Shown: positions 7,910-16,875 of the stretch, in pieces
How the letters are laid out: every line of letters starts with the position of its first letter
Position numbering within the stretch: position 1 is the stretch's first letter
The notes under the pieces: generated by a model
Seen by the model: only the letters and a program-made list of their open reading frames with translations
Told to the model about the DNA's origin: nothing
The model's database searches: none
Translations under genes and position numbers: made by a program
DNA from: Amycolatopsis nigrescens CSC17Ta-90
GTDB taxonomy: Bacteria; Actinomycetota; Actinomycetes; Mycobacteriales; Pseudonocardiaceae
Length of the DNA stretch: 64,000 nucleotides
Direction: 5' to 3'
Assembly (NCBI RefSeq): GCF_000384315.1
Contig: NZ_ARVW01000001.1
Span: forward strand, 1,063,746 to 1,127,745

Positions 7910-9388
7910 CTAGGGGAGCTTCTTGAGGTGGGCGGAGACGGGGTTGGCGAAGGCGTAGCCGCTGGACGCGTCCCAGTTGATCGACCAGGTCATCGCGCCC
8001 CGGATCGACGGATACGTGGTGGCCGGCTTGAATCCGGCGCAGTTGGTGCCGACGGCGAGGCAGCTCAGCGCCGCGTTCACGTTCGACGGTGACTGGTAAC
8101 CGCCGCCGGCGCCGGACGGGGACGCGGGCAGGCCGAGCCCGACCTGGTCCGGCCGCAACCCGCCCTGGAGCTGGATGCAGGCCAGTGCGGTGAGGAAGTC
8201 CACGCTCCCTTGCCCGTACACTTTCTGGTCGCAGCCGAGCATGGTCCCGGAGTTGTAGTACTGCATGTTGACGATGGTCAGAATGTCCTTGACCGCCAGC
8301 GCGAGCTGGAAGTAACCGCCCTGGGTGGACTGCATGTCCACGGTCTGCGGCGCCATGGTGATCACCGTGCCGCCGGCGGCGTGGATCTTGCGCAGCGCCG
8401 AGCCCATGTGCGTGGGGTTGATCCCGTTCTCCAGGTCCACGTCCACGCCGTCGAAGCCGTAACGCTGGATCAGCTCGCTCATAGTGCTGGCGAAGTTCGC
8501 CGAAGAGGCTGCGTCGCCGACGTAAATGGTGCCCTTCTCACCGCCGACCGACAGGATCACCTTCTGGCCGCGCGACTGCAGGGTCTTGATGTCGGCCTTG
8601 AACTGCTCGTCGGTGTAGCCGCCGAGCCGCGAGGACAGCGCGGGGTCCAGGGTGAACGACACCGCGCCGAACCGGCCGGGCACCGCATCCGCGAAGGCCA
8701 CCGCCACGATGTCGTAGCTGGTGGGCACGTCGGCGAGCTTCAGCGCCTTGGCCCCGTTGTAGAAGTTCTGCCAGTAGCCGGTGAGCACGTGCTTGGGCAG
8801 CGCGCCACCACTGGGCGGCGGCGTGGTGGTGGTCGGTGTCGTCGTGGTCGGGCTGGTGGTCGGGCTGGTGCTGGTGGTCGGCGGAGTACCCGGACCGTCC
8901 AGGCTCACGTCGTCGGCGAAGTAGGCCGCCTGCCCGTACCAGCCGTGCAGGTAGATTGTCACGCTCTCGGCGGCACCGCCGGTGGTGAACTCCAGGGAAA
9001 GCTGGGTCCATGAGCCCGTGCCCGGCGTCCAGGTGCTGGTGTCCGCGCCCCCGGTCCCGGTCACGCCGAGGTAGGTGTGCGCGCCCTGCACCCACGCGGT
9101 CAGCTTGTAGGCGCTGTTCGGCCGCACCGGCACGGTCTGCGCGCAGCGGCCGTTCTCCTGCCCGGCCGGCACCCCGGTCAGCGCGTACGAGCCGGCGTGC
9201 ACCGGGGTGCTCACCACTCCCCCGCCCGCCGAGCACGACCAGCCATCGGTGCTGCCCGCTTCGAAGCCGGCGTTGCGCATCAGGTTGGCCGCCGAGGCGT
9301 TTCCGGACGACAGCGCGAGCACCAGCCCGGCGAAGACCACCACCGCGGCCAGCAGGACCAGTGGCCAGGGTTTCTTCTCGATCGTCAC
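7910..9388 (-). CDS. Secreted GH18 chitinase with N-terminal carbohydrate-binding domain
   Basis: A 492-residue exported protein. Residues 1-34 are a signal peptide or membrane anchor (KKPWPLVLLAAVVVFAGLVLAL). Residues about 35-165 form a jelly-roll carbohydrate-binding domain (LMRNAGFEAGSTDGWSC), followed by a Thr/Pro linker and a GH18 barrel from about 200. The catalytic signature DGVDVDLENG fits DxxDxDxE, with Glu near residue 318 as the acid/base. It should cleave beta-1,4-GlcNAc bonds in chitin outside the cell. A DasR-type palindrome lies about 50 bases upstream of its start, indicating control by amino-sugar availability. Confidence 0.93.
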   Translation of the reverse strand: MTIEKKPWPLVLLAAVVVFAGLVLALSSGNASAANLMRNAGFEAGSTDGWSCSAGGGVVSTPVHAGSYALTGVPAGQENGRCAQTVPVRPNSAYKLTAWVQGAHTYLGVTGTGGADTSTWTPGTGSWTQLSLEFTTGGAAESVTIYLHGWYGQAAYFADDVSLDGPGTPPTTSTSPTTSPTTTTPTTTTPPPSGGALPKHVLTGYWQNFYNGAKALKLADVPTSYDIVAVAFADAVPGRFGAVSFTLDPALSSRLGGYTDEQFKADIKTLQSRGQKVILSVGGEKGTIYVGDAASSANFASTMSELIQRYGFDGVDVDLENGINPTHMGSALRKIHAAGGTVITMAPQTVDMQSTQGGYFQLALAVKDILTIVNMQYYNSGTMLGCDQKVYGQGSVDFLTALACIQLQGGLRPDQVGLGLPASPSGAGGGYQSPSNVNAALSCLAVGTNCAGFKPATTYPSIRGAMTWSINWDASSGYAFANPVSAHLKKLP

Positions 9389-9436
9389 GGTTTCCTCCAG
9401 CGCAGGGTGACGTGAACCACAACAAGCACGGTCAAA

Positions 9437-9452
9437 TTTGGTCTAGACCACT
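9437..9452. promoter_or_regulatory. DasR-responsive element (dre)-like palindrome upstream of chitinase
   Basis: TTTGGTCTAGACCACT contains the perfect 12-bp palindrome TGGTCTAGACCA, the core of the dre bound by the GntR regulator DasR in Streptomyces. It lies 49 bases upstream of the chitinase start and 100 bases upstream of the divergent tex gene. The family knowledge is from Streptomyces; the DasR orthologue is not in this window. Confidence 0.75.
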
Positions 9453-9551
9453 AGAGCTGTCAAGTCGCCGGATCAGATGCCCTACGAAAGTCGCGAAGCA
9501 CGAGCAGGCAGAATGCTCTACCGGACTTACACGAGAGGGCGGAACAGAATC

Positions 9552-11957
9552 GTGACAGTGGCCGTGCAGTCGGTGCAGCAGAAGATCGCCGAAGAACTAG
9601 GGGTACGCGAGAACCAGGTCAAGGCGGCCGTCGACCTGCTCGACGGCGGCTCGACCGTGCCGTTCATCGCCAGGTACCGCAAGGAAGCCACCGGCATGCT
9701 CGACGACGAGCAGCTGCGCACGCTGGAGGACCGGCTGCGATACCTGCGTGAGCTGGACGAACGCCGGGGCTCGGTACTGGAGTCGATCCGGAGCCAGGGC
9801 AAGCTGGACGAGGCGCTGGAAGCGCAGATCATGGCCGCGGACACCAAGTCGCGGCTGGAGGACATCTACCTCCCCTACAAGCCGAAGCGCCGCACCAAGG
9901 CGCAGGTGGCCAGGGAGGCCGGCCTCGAACCGCTCGCGGACGGCCTGCTCGGCGACCCCTCCACCGATCCGCAGGCGGCGGCCGCGGTGTTCGTGGACGC
10001 CGAGAAGGGCGTGGCCGACGCGGCCGCGGCGCTGGAAGGCGCCCGCTCGATCCTGGTCGAGCGCTTCGCCGAGGACGCCGACCTGATCGGCGAACTGCGC
10101 GAGAAGATGTGGGCCGAAGGACGGCTGGCGTCGAAGGTCCGCGACGGCAAGGCCGACGAGGGCGCCAAGTTCTCCGACTACTTCGAGTTCTCCGAGCCGT
10201 TCACCAAGATGCCCTCGCACCGCATCCTGGCCATGTTCCGCGGCGAAAAAGAAGAGATCCTCGACCTCACTGTCGAGCCGGAGGAGCCGGCCGATGACAC
10301 CGCTGGGCCGCGCGTGGGGCCGACCGACTACGAGCGGCGGATCGCGCAGAAGTTCGGCGTCACCGACGAGGGACGGCCGGGCGACAAGTGGCTCAACGAC
10401 ACCGTGCGCTGGGCCTGGCGCACCAAGATCCTGCTGCACCTCGGCATCGATCTGCGGCTGCGGCTGCGGCAGTCGGCCGAGGACGACGCGGTGCGCGTGT
10501 TCGCCGCGAACCTGCGTGACCTGCTGCTGGCCGCCCCGGCCGGCACCCGCGCCACGATGGGCCTCGACCCGGGCTTCCGCACCGGGGTGAAGGTGGCCGT
10601 GGTGGACGCGACCGGCAAGGTGGTCGACACCCATGTGATCTACCCGCACCAGCCGGCCAACAAGTGGGACGCCTCGATCGCCGAGCTGGCGAAACTGGCC
10701 GCCCGGCACCAGGTGGACCTGATCGCGATCGGCAACGGCACCGCGTCCAGGGAGACCGACAAGCTGGCCGGCGAGCTGATCAAGAAGCACCCGGAGCTGA
10801 AGCTGACCAAGGCCGTGGTGTCCGAGGCCGGTGCTTCGGTGTACTCCGCGTCCGCGTTCGCCTCGCAGGAACTGCCCGGCATGGACGTTTCGCTGCGCGG
10901 CGCGGTGTCCATCGCCCGGCGGCTGCAGGACCCGCTGGCCGAGCTGGTGAAGATCGACCCGAAGTCGATCGGGGTCGGGCAGTACCAGCACGACCTGTCC
11001 GAGGTCTCGCTCTCCCGCTCGCTGGACGCGGTGGTCGAGGACTGCGTGAACGCGGTCGGGGTGGACGTCAACACCGCCTCCGCACCGCTGCTGACCCGGG
11101 TCTCCGGCATCACCACCGGCCTGGCCGAGAACATCGTCGGGCACCGCGACGAGCACGGCCCGTTCCGTTCGCGCGGCGCGCTGAAGGAGGTGCCGCGGCT
11201 GGGGCCGAAGGCGTTCGAGCAGTGCGCGGGCTTCCTGCGCATCCCCGGCGGCGAGGACCCGCTCGACTCCTCCAGCGTGCACCCGGAGGCCTACCCGGTG
11301 GTGCGCCGGATCCTGTCCGCCACCAGCACCGAGCTGCGTTCGCTGATCGGCAACACCCGCGCGCTGCAGAAGCTGCGGCCACAGGACTTCGTGGACGACA
11401 CCTTCGGCCTGCCGACCGTCACCGACATCCTGGCCGAGCTGGACAAGCCAGGCCGCGACCCGCGGCCCGCGTTCAAGACCGCGACCTTCGCCGAGGGCGT
11501 GGACAAGCTCTCCGACCTCAAGCCGGGGATGCGGCTGGAGGGCGTGGTGACCAACGTGGCGGCGTTCGGCGCGTTCATCGACGTCGGCGTGCACCAGGAC
11601 GGCCTGGCGCATGTATCGGCGCTGTCGAAGAACTTCGTCAAAGACCCGCGTGAAGTGGTGAAGCCGGGCGACATCGTCAAGGTGAAGGTGCTCGAGGTGG
11701 ACATCCCGCGCAAGCGGATCTCGCTCACCCTCCGGCTGGACGACGAGCCGGGCGCCGGTGGCGGCGAGCAGCGCCGCTCCTCCGGTGGCGGCCGCGACGG
11801 CGGCGGCAACCGCCAGGCCCAGCGCAAGGGCGGCCAGCCACGCCGGCAGGGCCGCGACTCCGGCGGCTCGGGTGGCTCCGGTGGCTCGGGTGGATCCAGC
11901 GGTGGCGGCGCCCTCGCCGACGCCCTCCGCCGCGCCGGCTACGACAACAAACGCTGA
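9552..11957 (+). CDS. tex: Tex-family S1 RNA-binding transcription accessory protein
   Basis: A protein of about 801 residues with the conserved Tex order: N-terminal helical domain ([25 protein letters not shown]), YqgF/RuvC-like domain ([16 protein letters not shown]), helix-hairpin-helix region ([19 protein letters not shown]) and a C-terminal S1 domain ([31 protein letters not shown]). Tex proteins bind nucleic acid and influence transcription and stress tolerance. After S1 comes a Gly/Ser/Arg/Gln-rich tail of about 60 residues, probably disordered and RNA-interacting. The GTG at 9552 was chosen because it gives the family's usual N-terminus ([13 protein letters not shown]) with a GAGGGCGGA upstream; the frame is open to 9477. 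Confidence 0.93.
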   Translation: MTVAVQSVQQKIAEELGVRENQVKAAVDLLDGGSTVPFIARYRKEATGMLDDEQLRTLEDRLRYLRELDERRGSVLESIRSQGKLDEALEAQIMAADTKSRLEDIYLPYKPKRRTKAQVAREAGLEPLADGLLGDPSTDPQAAAAVFVDAEKGVADAAAALEGARSILVERFAEDADLIGELREKMWAEGRLASKVRDGKADEGAKFSDYFEFSEPFTKMPSHRILAMFRGEKEEILDLTVEPEEPADDTAGPRVGPTDYERRIAQKFGVTDEGRPGDKWLNDTVRWAWRTKILLHLGIDLRLRLRQSAEDDAVRVFAANLRDLLLAAPAGTRATMGLDPGFRTGVKVAVVDATGKVVDTHVIYPHQPANKWDASIAELAKLAARHQVDLIAIGNGTASRETDKLAGELIKKHPELKLTKAVVSEAGASVYSASAFASQELPGMDVSLRGAVSIARRLQDPLAELVKIDPKSIGVGQYQHDLSEVSLSRSLDAVVEDCVNAVGVDVNTASAPLLTRVSGITTGLAENIVGHRDEHGPFRSRGALKEVPRLGPKAFEQCAGFLRIPGGEDPLDSSSVHPEAYPVVRRILSATSTELRSLIGNTRALQKLRPQDFVDDTFGLPTVTDILAELDKPGRDPRPAFKTATFAEGVDKLSDLKPGMRLEGVVTNVAAFGAFIDVGVHQDGLAHVSALSKNFVKDPREVVKPGDIVKVKVLEVDIPRKRISLTLRLDDEPGAGGGEQRRSSGGGRDGGGNRQAQRKGGQPRRQGRDSGGSGGSGGSGGSSGGGALADALRRAGYDNKR

Positions 11958-11965
11958 CTCTCTCC

Positions 11966-12018
11966 GGCAAATAGCCGGCTTTTCGCCCATCCAAAGGGCA
12001 GAAAGCCGGCTATTTGCC
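11966..12018. terminator. Bidirectional terminator between tex and the convergent nitroreductase gene
   Basis: Perfect 17-base arms (GGCAAATAGCCGGCTTT at 11966-11982 and its complement at 12002-12018) surround a 19-base loop. It begins 8 bases after the tex stop and ends 14 bases from the end of the leftward gene. Confidence 0.85.
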
Positions 12019-12032
12019 TTCCCCGGGGTGGT

Positions 12033-12944
12033 CTAGGCGGCGAGGGCGGCCGGGAAGGAGAGCAGGTCCGCCAAGGGGCGCCTTGGTGTGGGCGGCAGCG
12101 GCGCCGAATCCTTGACCACCCGGCCAAGGCGCAGCACGGCATGGGGAAAGGCGCCGTCCAGCACCCTGGTCCGGAGCAGCGTGCTGACCCCGGCGCTCGC
12201 CAGCGGTTCGGTCAGCGCGCAGGTGGCAAGGCCGAGCGCGGTGGCGGCTAGCAGCAGCGCGCTCATCGCCTCACCGGCCCGCAGCCGGGACAGCCGGTCG
12301 TGCGCGCGGGTGCCCAGCGCGAGGAACATCGACTGGCCGTCCTCGTCCACCAGCGCGTTGCCCTCGTCCGCGAGCAGCGCCTCCGGGGTCGCGTGCAGCC
12401 TCGCCGCCGCCGCGAGCTCGAGCAGGTAGTCGGGCTCCAGCCGATACATCCTGGCCGGCAACGCCACCACGTACGCCAGCCGCCGTCTGGTCAGCGAGTC
12501 ACCGGCGATCCGGACCACCGCGCCTTCCACGCCCGCGTGCGCGATCAGCGCGGCGACCTGGGACCGCGGCACGAACCACGAGCTGTATCGCCGCCGGTCG
12601 GTCCGCCGCAGCGGGATCGCCGCGGCCATCGCCCGTTCGTCACCGGAGGGCGCGCCGCGGTACGGCAGCACCGTGGCCAGATGCGAAGGGTCGGCCGGCT
12701 CGGGCAGCCGGTGCACCCTGCTCCGCCAGCCGGACGCGGCCAGCGCCACCCGCAGGTGATGCAGCGCGGCCCCGCAGTCGAGCAGCGACTCCGGGCGGCG
12801 TTCGGGATCGGGGCGGGCATGCAGGTGCAGGCACCGCTCTTCGAGCCGCCAGTGCCACGGCTGCGAGTTGCGTGCGGACGGTGCCCGTGCGGCGAGCGCC
12901 AGCGCGGCCAGCACGGTGTCCTGATCCGGCGATCCGTAGTCCAT
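12033..12944 (-). CDS. Acg-like nitroreductase-family FMN protein
   Basis: A 303-residue protein of the nitroreductase fold in the mycobacterial Acg (Rv2032) subgroup: APSARNSQPWHWRLE at the N-terminus, the conserved DCGAALHHLRVALAASGW, RRTDRRRY, and a C-terminal ATALGLATCALTEPLA. Acg-type proteins bind flavin and are members of dormancy regulons rather than proven nitroreductases. The ATG at 12944 has GGAGG 9 bases upstream. It is the last gene of a leftward group with DevS-like and DevR-like genes; a degenerate DosR-box-like sequence lies 63 bases upstream. Confidence 0.85.
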   Translation of the reverse strand: MDYGSPDQDTVLAALALAARAPSARNSQPWHWRLEERCLHLHARPDPERRPESLLDCGAALHHLRVALAASGWRSRVHRLPEPADPSHLATVLPYRGAPSGDERAMAAAIPLRRTDRRRYSSWFVPRSQVAALIAHAGVEGAVVRIAGDSLTRRRLAYVVALPARMYRLEPDYLLELAAAARLHATPEALLADEGNALVDEDGQSMFLALGTRAHDRLSRLRAGEAMSALLLAATALGLATCALTEPLASAGVSTLLRTRVLDGAFPHAVLRLGRVVKDSAPLPPTPRRPLADLLSFPAALAA

Positions 12945-13006
12945 CGAAGTACCTCCGGCCGAAGGGAACTTCCGGACCGAAGATGGCAGCCTGGCGCGGG
13001 CGCACG

Positions 13007-13026
13007 GCAGGGCCGAAAGACCTCCG
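13007..13026. promoter_or_regulatory. Candidate degenerate DosR/DevR box upstream of the Acg-like gene
   Basis: The segment contains GGGCCGAAAGACC, matching 11 of 20 positions of the mycobacterial consensus TTSGGGACTWWAGTCCCSAA, including the GGG, AAAG and CC core. It is 63 bases upstream of the gene. By itself the match is weak; the gene context is the reason to note it. Confidence 0.3.
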
Positions 13027-13066
13027 AAGGCCGGCCACTCGGCCCCCGAACGGCCCTGAGCTGCGC

Positions 13067-14698
13067 CTAGGGCAGGGGTGCGGACCAGGCCAGTCTGGTG
13101 CCGCCGTCCCACACCTTGGTCACTGCCATCCGGCCGCCCGCCGCGTCCGCCCGCTGGACGAGGTTGTGCAGCCCGCTGCGGGCCGCCGAGTCCGGGATGC
13201 CCACTCCGTTGTCGGTGACCACGATGGCCAGATCGTCGGCCACCGACACGGTCAGGTTCACCGTGGTCGCCCTGGCGTGCCGCACCACGTTGCTGACCGC
13301 CTCCCGCACCACCGCCTCGGCATGGTCGGCCAGCGCCGCCGGCACCACGCTGAGCGGCCCGGACATCCGCACCGTGGAGCGCAGCCCGGCGTCCCCGGTC
13401 AGCTCGGCGATCACCTCGTGCAAGCGCTTGCGCAGCTGGCCGCCGCCCTGCGCGCCGTCGTGCAGGTCGAAGATCGCGGTGCGGATCACCCGCACCAGCT
13501 CCTGCAGCTCGTCCACGATCTCGCCGATCCTGACCTGGATCTCCGGCGACCTGCTGCGCTGCTGGGTGCTCTGCAGGGAAAGCCCGATCGCGAACACCCG
13601 CTGGATGACGTGATCGTGCAGATCGCGCGCGATCCGCTCCCGGTCGGCCAGCAGGTCCAGCTCGCGCTGCCGGCGCTGGTCGCCGGCCAGTTGCAGGGCG
13701 AGCGCGGCCTGGTCCGCGAAGGAGGCCATCAACGGCAGCAGCTCCGGGCCGAATGGCCGGCCGCCCCGCGCACGCAGTGCGGCCAGTACCCCGGTCACCG
13801 AGTCGCCGGCCCGCAGCGGCAGCACGAGCGCGGCCCCGAACGCGGCCCCGGTGCCGGTGGCGAGATCGTAGGTCAGCGCGGGCACCCGGCGCGGCGCCTT
13901 GCCGCGGAACACCTCGCCGCAGGTGGAGCCCTGGATGGGAATCGCGCGGCCGGTCAGCGCACCCGCGTCCAGCCCGGCGCAGACCCGGACCACCAGCTCC
14001 GGCACCTCCTCCGCGGGCAGCTCGGGGTCGTCCGCCAGTGCGATGAAGGCGTAGTCGGCCTCCGCCAAGTCTCGCGCCCTGGCGGCGATCAGGTTCAGCA
14101 CCTCTTTGCTGTCGGTGGCCACCAGCAGGGCCGACCTGATCTCCGCGGCCGCCTCACGCCAGCGCTCGCGCGCACGGAGTTCCTCGTAGCGACGGGCGTT
14201 CTCCACCGCGATACCGGCCGCCGCTGCGAGCGCCTGCAGCACCACCTCGTCCGCCTCGGTGAACGCGGCGCCGTCCTCCTTCTCACTGAGGTGGAGGACG
14301 CCGAAGACCTCGTCCCGCACCAGCACCGGGACGCTGAGCAGAGATCGCAGCGCCGGGTGGTGCTCCGGAAAACCCTCCGCCGCCGGATGCGCGGACAGCT
14401 CGTCCAGGCGCAGCGGTGCGGCCCGCGCCGGCACCACACCCAGCAGGCCACGCCCGGTCGGCATCCCGCCGATCGCCTGGCAGACCCGCTCGTCGAACCC
14501 TTCGCAGAGGAACTCCGCCAGCCCGCCACCGGGAGCGAGCACGCCCAGCGCGCCGTAACGCGCGTGCACCAGCTTCCTGGCCACCCCGACGATGCGCTTC
14601 AGGGTGGGCCGCAGCTCCAGCCCCGAGCCGACCTCGAGCATCGCTTCGACCAGACCGTCCATCCGGCCGAGCGGACGCGGTCTGCCACCCTCGGTCAC
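13067..14698 (-). CDS. devS: DevS/DosT-like two-GAF sensor histidine kinase
   Basis: A 543-residue cytoplasmic kinase with two tandem GAF domains (about residues 20-165 and 185-340), a HisKA_3 dimerisation/phosphoacceptor segment ERIARDLHDHVIQRVFAIG (His near 359) and a C-terminal HATPase with NVVRHA and DNGVGIP. This is the DevS/DosS/DosT architecture, in which the first GAF may hold haem and sense O2, NO or redox state; haem ligation cannot be confirmed from sequence. The nearest start is GTG at 14698; ATG at 14662 is an alternative. It lies 63 bases after the devR-like gene, its obvious partner. Confidence 0.88.
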   Translation of the reverse strand: MTEGGRPRPLGRMDGLVEAMLEVGSGLELRPTLKRIVGVARKLVHARYGALGVLAPGGGLAEFLCEGFDERVCQAIGGMPTGRGLLGVVPARAAPLRLDELSAHPAAEGFPEHHPALRSLLSVPVLVRDEVFGVLHLSEKEDGAAFTEADEVVLQALAAAAGIAVENARRYEELRARERWREAAAEIRSALLVATDSKEVLNLIAARARDLAEADYAFIALADDPELPAEEVPELVVRVCAGLDAGALTGRAIPIQGSTCGEVFRGKAPRRVPALTYDLATGTGAAFGAALVLPLRAGDSVTGVLAALRARGGRPFGPELLPLMASFADQAALALQLAGDQRRQRELDLLADRERIARDLHDHVIQRVFAIGLSLQSTQQRSRSPEIQVRIGEIVDELQELVRVIRTAIFDLHDGAQGGGQLRKRLHEVIAELTGDAGLRSTVRMSGPLSVVPAALADHAEAVVREAVSNVVRHARATTVNLTVSVADDLAIVVTDNGVGIPDSAARSGLHNLVQRADAAGGRMAVTKVWDGGTRLAWSAPLP

Positions 14699-14761
14699 CG
14701 GTCAAGCCTGGCACTGGTCCCCGCGCTGTGCCAGCCCCGTTCGTGGCCGGTATTTCGGCCG

Positions 14762-15391
14762 TCACCACCGTAGTTTCGCGGCCAATGCGGCGATCTGCGC
14801 GCGCCGTTGCATACCGAGTTTCGCGAGCAGCCGGGAAACGTAGTTCTTCACGGTTTTCTCGGCCAGATGCATTCGTTCCGAGATCTGCCGGTTGGTGAGC
14901 CCTTCGCTGATCAAATTCAGCAGCACGCGTTCCCGCTCGGAAAGCGCCTCCAGCGGATCGGCATTCTCCACATCGGTCCGCAGCTTGGCCATCAGCGCCG
15001 CCGCGGCCCTGTTGTCCAGCAGCGAGCGGCCGGAGCCGACCTCGCGCACCGCGGAAACCAGCTGCATTCCGCGGATATCCTTGATCACATAACCGCCGGC
15101 CCCGGCAAGAATCGCGTCGAGCATGGCCTGTTCGTCGGTGAACGAGGTGAGCATCAGGCAGTTCAGCGCCGGCAGCTTCGACCGCAGCTCACGGCAGAGC
15201 TCGATCCCGCTGCCGTCCGGCAGCCGCACGTCCAGCACGGCGATGTCGGGCCGCAGCGCGGGAACCCTGGCCAGCGCCTGGGACACCGTGCCCGCCTCGC
15301 CGACCACGGCCAGTTCCGGATCGGCCTCCAGCAGATTGGCGATACCGCGTCTCACCACTTCGTGGTCGTCGACCAGGAATACCTTGATCAT
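14762..15391 (-). CDS. devR: DevR/DosR-like NarL-family response regulator
   Basis: A 209-residue response regulator that resembles mycobacterial DosR almost throughout: [36 protein letters not shown] with phosphoacceptor Asp54, [33 protein letters not shown], and the LuxR-type helix-turn-helix [20 protein letters not shown]. It should activate a dormancy/hypoxia gene set when phosphorylated by the adjacent DevS-like kinase. It follows the flavin-binding protein gene by 22 bases, so the leftward order is flavoprotein, devR, devS, then the Acg-like gene. Confidence 0.93.
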   Translation of the reverse strand: MIKVFLVDDHEVVRRGIANLLEADPELAVVGEAGTVSQALARVPALRPDIAVLDVRLPDGSGIELCRELRSKLPALNCLMLTSFTDEQAMLDAILAGAGGYVIKDIRGMQLVSAVREVGSGRSLLDNRAAAALMAKLRTDVENADPLEALSERERVLLNLISEGLTNRQISERMHLAEKTVKNYVSRLLAKLGMQRRAQIAALAAKLRW

Positions 15392-15413
15392 GCGCCACCT
15401 TCTCGTTCCGGCC

Positions 15414-15809
15414 TCAGGTTACGGCGATGCGCTCACCGATGGCCAGTTCGACTTCGACCGCGATATAACGCGCGTCGGCCGGCGACCAGCCGCGGAGACC
15501 GAGATCGGCCAGTTGGGCGCATTCGGAACGATCACGGATTTCGGTGGCGCGGCCGATCACCCGCACGGTCCAGCCCACCGTCAGGTCCGCCGCGAACCGG
15601 TCCGCCTGGAATGCCACCACCGCCCCCTTGATCGCGGTCGCCATCTGCTGGTCCTCACCGACCCGGAAAACGACAACGCCCTCCCGGAGCAGGAAATTGA
15701 CCGGCCGGATGGCGGGCATCGCATTGTCCGTGTACACCACCCGGCCGAGGGAGACGCTGCCGAGCAAGCGCAGGCACTCACCGTGCCGCAAGGTCTCCGC
15801 ACCGATCAT
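15414..15809 (-). CDS. Pyridoxamine 5'-phosphate oxidase-like flavin-binding split-barrel protein
   Basis: A 131-residue split beta-barrel protein of the PNPOx-like family ([28 protein letters not shown]..., [39 protein letters not shown]). Such proteins bind FMN, F420 or haem, and several belong to the mycobacterial DosR regulon. The ATG at 15809 follows AAAGGGG; a GTG at 15839 is a weaker alternative. It heads the leftward dormancy module and is divergent from a second nitroreductase-like gene. Confidence 0.85.
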   Translation of the reverse strand: MIGAETLRHGECLRLLGSVSLGRVVYTDNAMPAIRPVNFLLREGVVVFRVGEDQQMATAIKGAVVAFQADRFAADLTVGWTVRVIGRATEIRDRSECAQLADLGLRGWSPADARYIAVEVELAIGERIAVT

Positions 15810-15942
15810 TCCGCCCCTTTCCCCAGAACTCCTCGCCACCCGCCCGTCCCTGCGGTGTCCCGCAGAGCCCCACTGTGCTCGCGGTCCGGATCACACGCCA
15901 GGGGCCGAGCAGCGCGGACCGGGGTGACCGTCGGCCCCGGAT

Positions 15943-15962
15943 TCAGGGACCAAAGCCTCTTC
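15943..15962. promoter_or_regulatory. Candidate degenerate DosR/DevR box between divergent dormancy genes
   Basis: Contains GGGACCAAAGCCTC, matching 11 of 20 positions of TTSGGGACTWWAGTCCCSAA with an intact GGGAC and AAAG. It lies 81 bases upstream of the rightward nitroreductase-like gene and 133 bases upstream of the leftward flavoprotein gene. Confidence 0.35.
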
Positions 15963-16043
15963 GAACTCCCGGTCACCCGGCACACGCTGTTGGCTTGGTG
16001 CGGGCCGGCAAGCCACGGTTCGCGAAGACTGGAGGCTGAGCAG

Positions 16044-16868
16044 ATGACCATCCGACTTGGTCTTGGCCGGCCCTCTGGCGGCGCGCCCCGGAGCGACCGC
16101 GAGAGCACCGTGCACGCCCTGATCACCGGCAGCCAGATGCACACCGCGCTGCAGGCCGCCGCCCGGGTGCCTTCGGCCACCCCGGCCCGGCCATGGCGGA
16201 CCGAGACCAGGGGTGACCGGATCGAGCTGCTGCTCGCCGAAGACCGGCTGCCGGGCGGCGGGGCGCAGACCCGTGAGGTGCTGCTGTCCTGCGGCGCGGT
16301 ACTGCTGAACCTGCGGGTGGGCCTGCGCGCGGCCGGCCGCGGATCGGTCACGCACCTGCTGCCGAGCCGACGTCGGCCAGTGCACCTCGCCACCGTCTGG
16401 CTCAACGGCGCCCGCCCGACGACCCGCGCCGACCAGGCGCTCTACCAGGCCATCTCGCACTGCTGGCCGAACCGCCGCCCGTACGGCGAGCAGCCGTTGC
16501 CACCGGAACTGCGGCGGTCACTGGTCAAGGCCGCCCGCAGCGAGGGCGCGGAGCTGGTGCTGGACCGGCCGTCCGGCGAGGAGGACGAGCCGACGGTGGC
16601 GCGGCTCGTGCTGCGGGACGAGAGCATCCGCGGCTACCTCTGCGCCGGCCAGGCACTGCAGCGGGTGCTGCTCACCGCGACCGCCGCGGGGGCCGGTGCG
16701 GGCGTGCTCTACCAGCCGCTCACCGACGGCACGGAGAGCACCGAAAGCACAGTGCTGCGCCGCCTGCGCCACGACGCGGCACTGCCGGTGATCGTGCTCC
16801 GCTTCGGCTACGGCTCGTCCGCACAGCTTCCGGTGCCGGTCCAGCGCCCACCGCGACTCGCCTCGTGA
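16044..16868 (+). CDS. Nitroreductase-family protein, Acg-related
   Basis: A 274-residue protein related to the Acg-like gene at 12033-12944: ALQAAARVPSATPARPWRTE corresponds to the N-terminal APSxxNSQPW segment, though the NSQ is lost here, and LLSCGAVLLNLRVGLRAAGRG plus LCAGQALQRVLLTATAAGAGAGVLYQPL follow. The ATG at 16044 has GGAGG 8 bases upstream. Loss of the usual flavin-contacting residues suggests a divergent or non-catalytic flavin-binding role. Its position opposite the devR module, with a DosR-box-like sequence upstream, makes it a probable member of the same stress regulon. Confidence 0.75.
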   Translation: MTIRLGLGRPSGGAPRSDRESTVHALITGSQMHTALQAAARVPSATPARPWRTETRGDRIELLLAEDRLPGGGAQTREVLLSCGAVLLNLRVGLRAAGRGSVTHLLPSRRRPVHLATVWLNGARPTTRADQALYQAISHCWPNRRPYGEQPLPPELRRSLVKAARSEGAELVLDRPSGEEDEPTVARLVLRDESIRGYLCAGQALQRVLLTATAAGAGAGVLYQPLTDGTESTESTVLRRLRHDAALPVIVLRFGYGSSAQLPVPVQRPPRLAS

Positions 16869-16875
16869 TACCGGG

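Noticed and set aside
9597..11990. A 797-codon leftward open frame opposite tex
   Set aside because: It is the complement of a well-supported tex gene; its product is His/Arg/Gly-rich low-complexity sequence typical of antisense frames in high-GC DNA.
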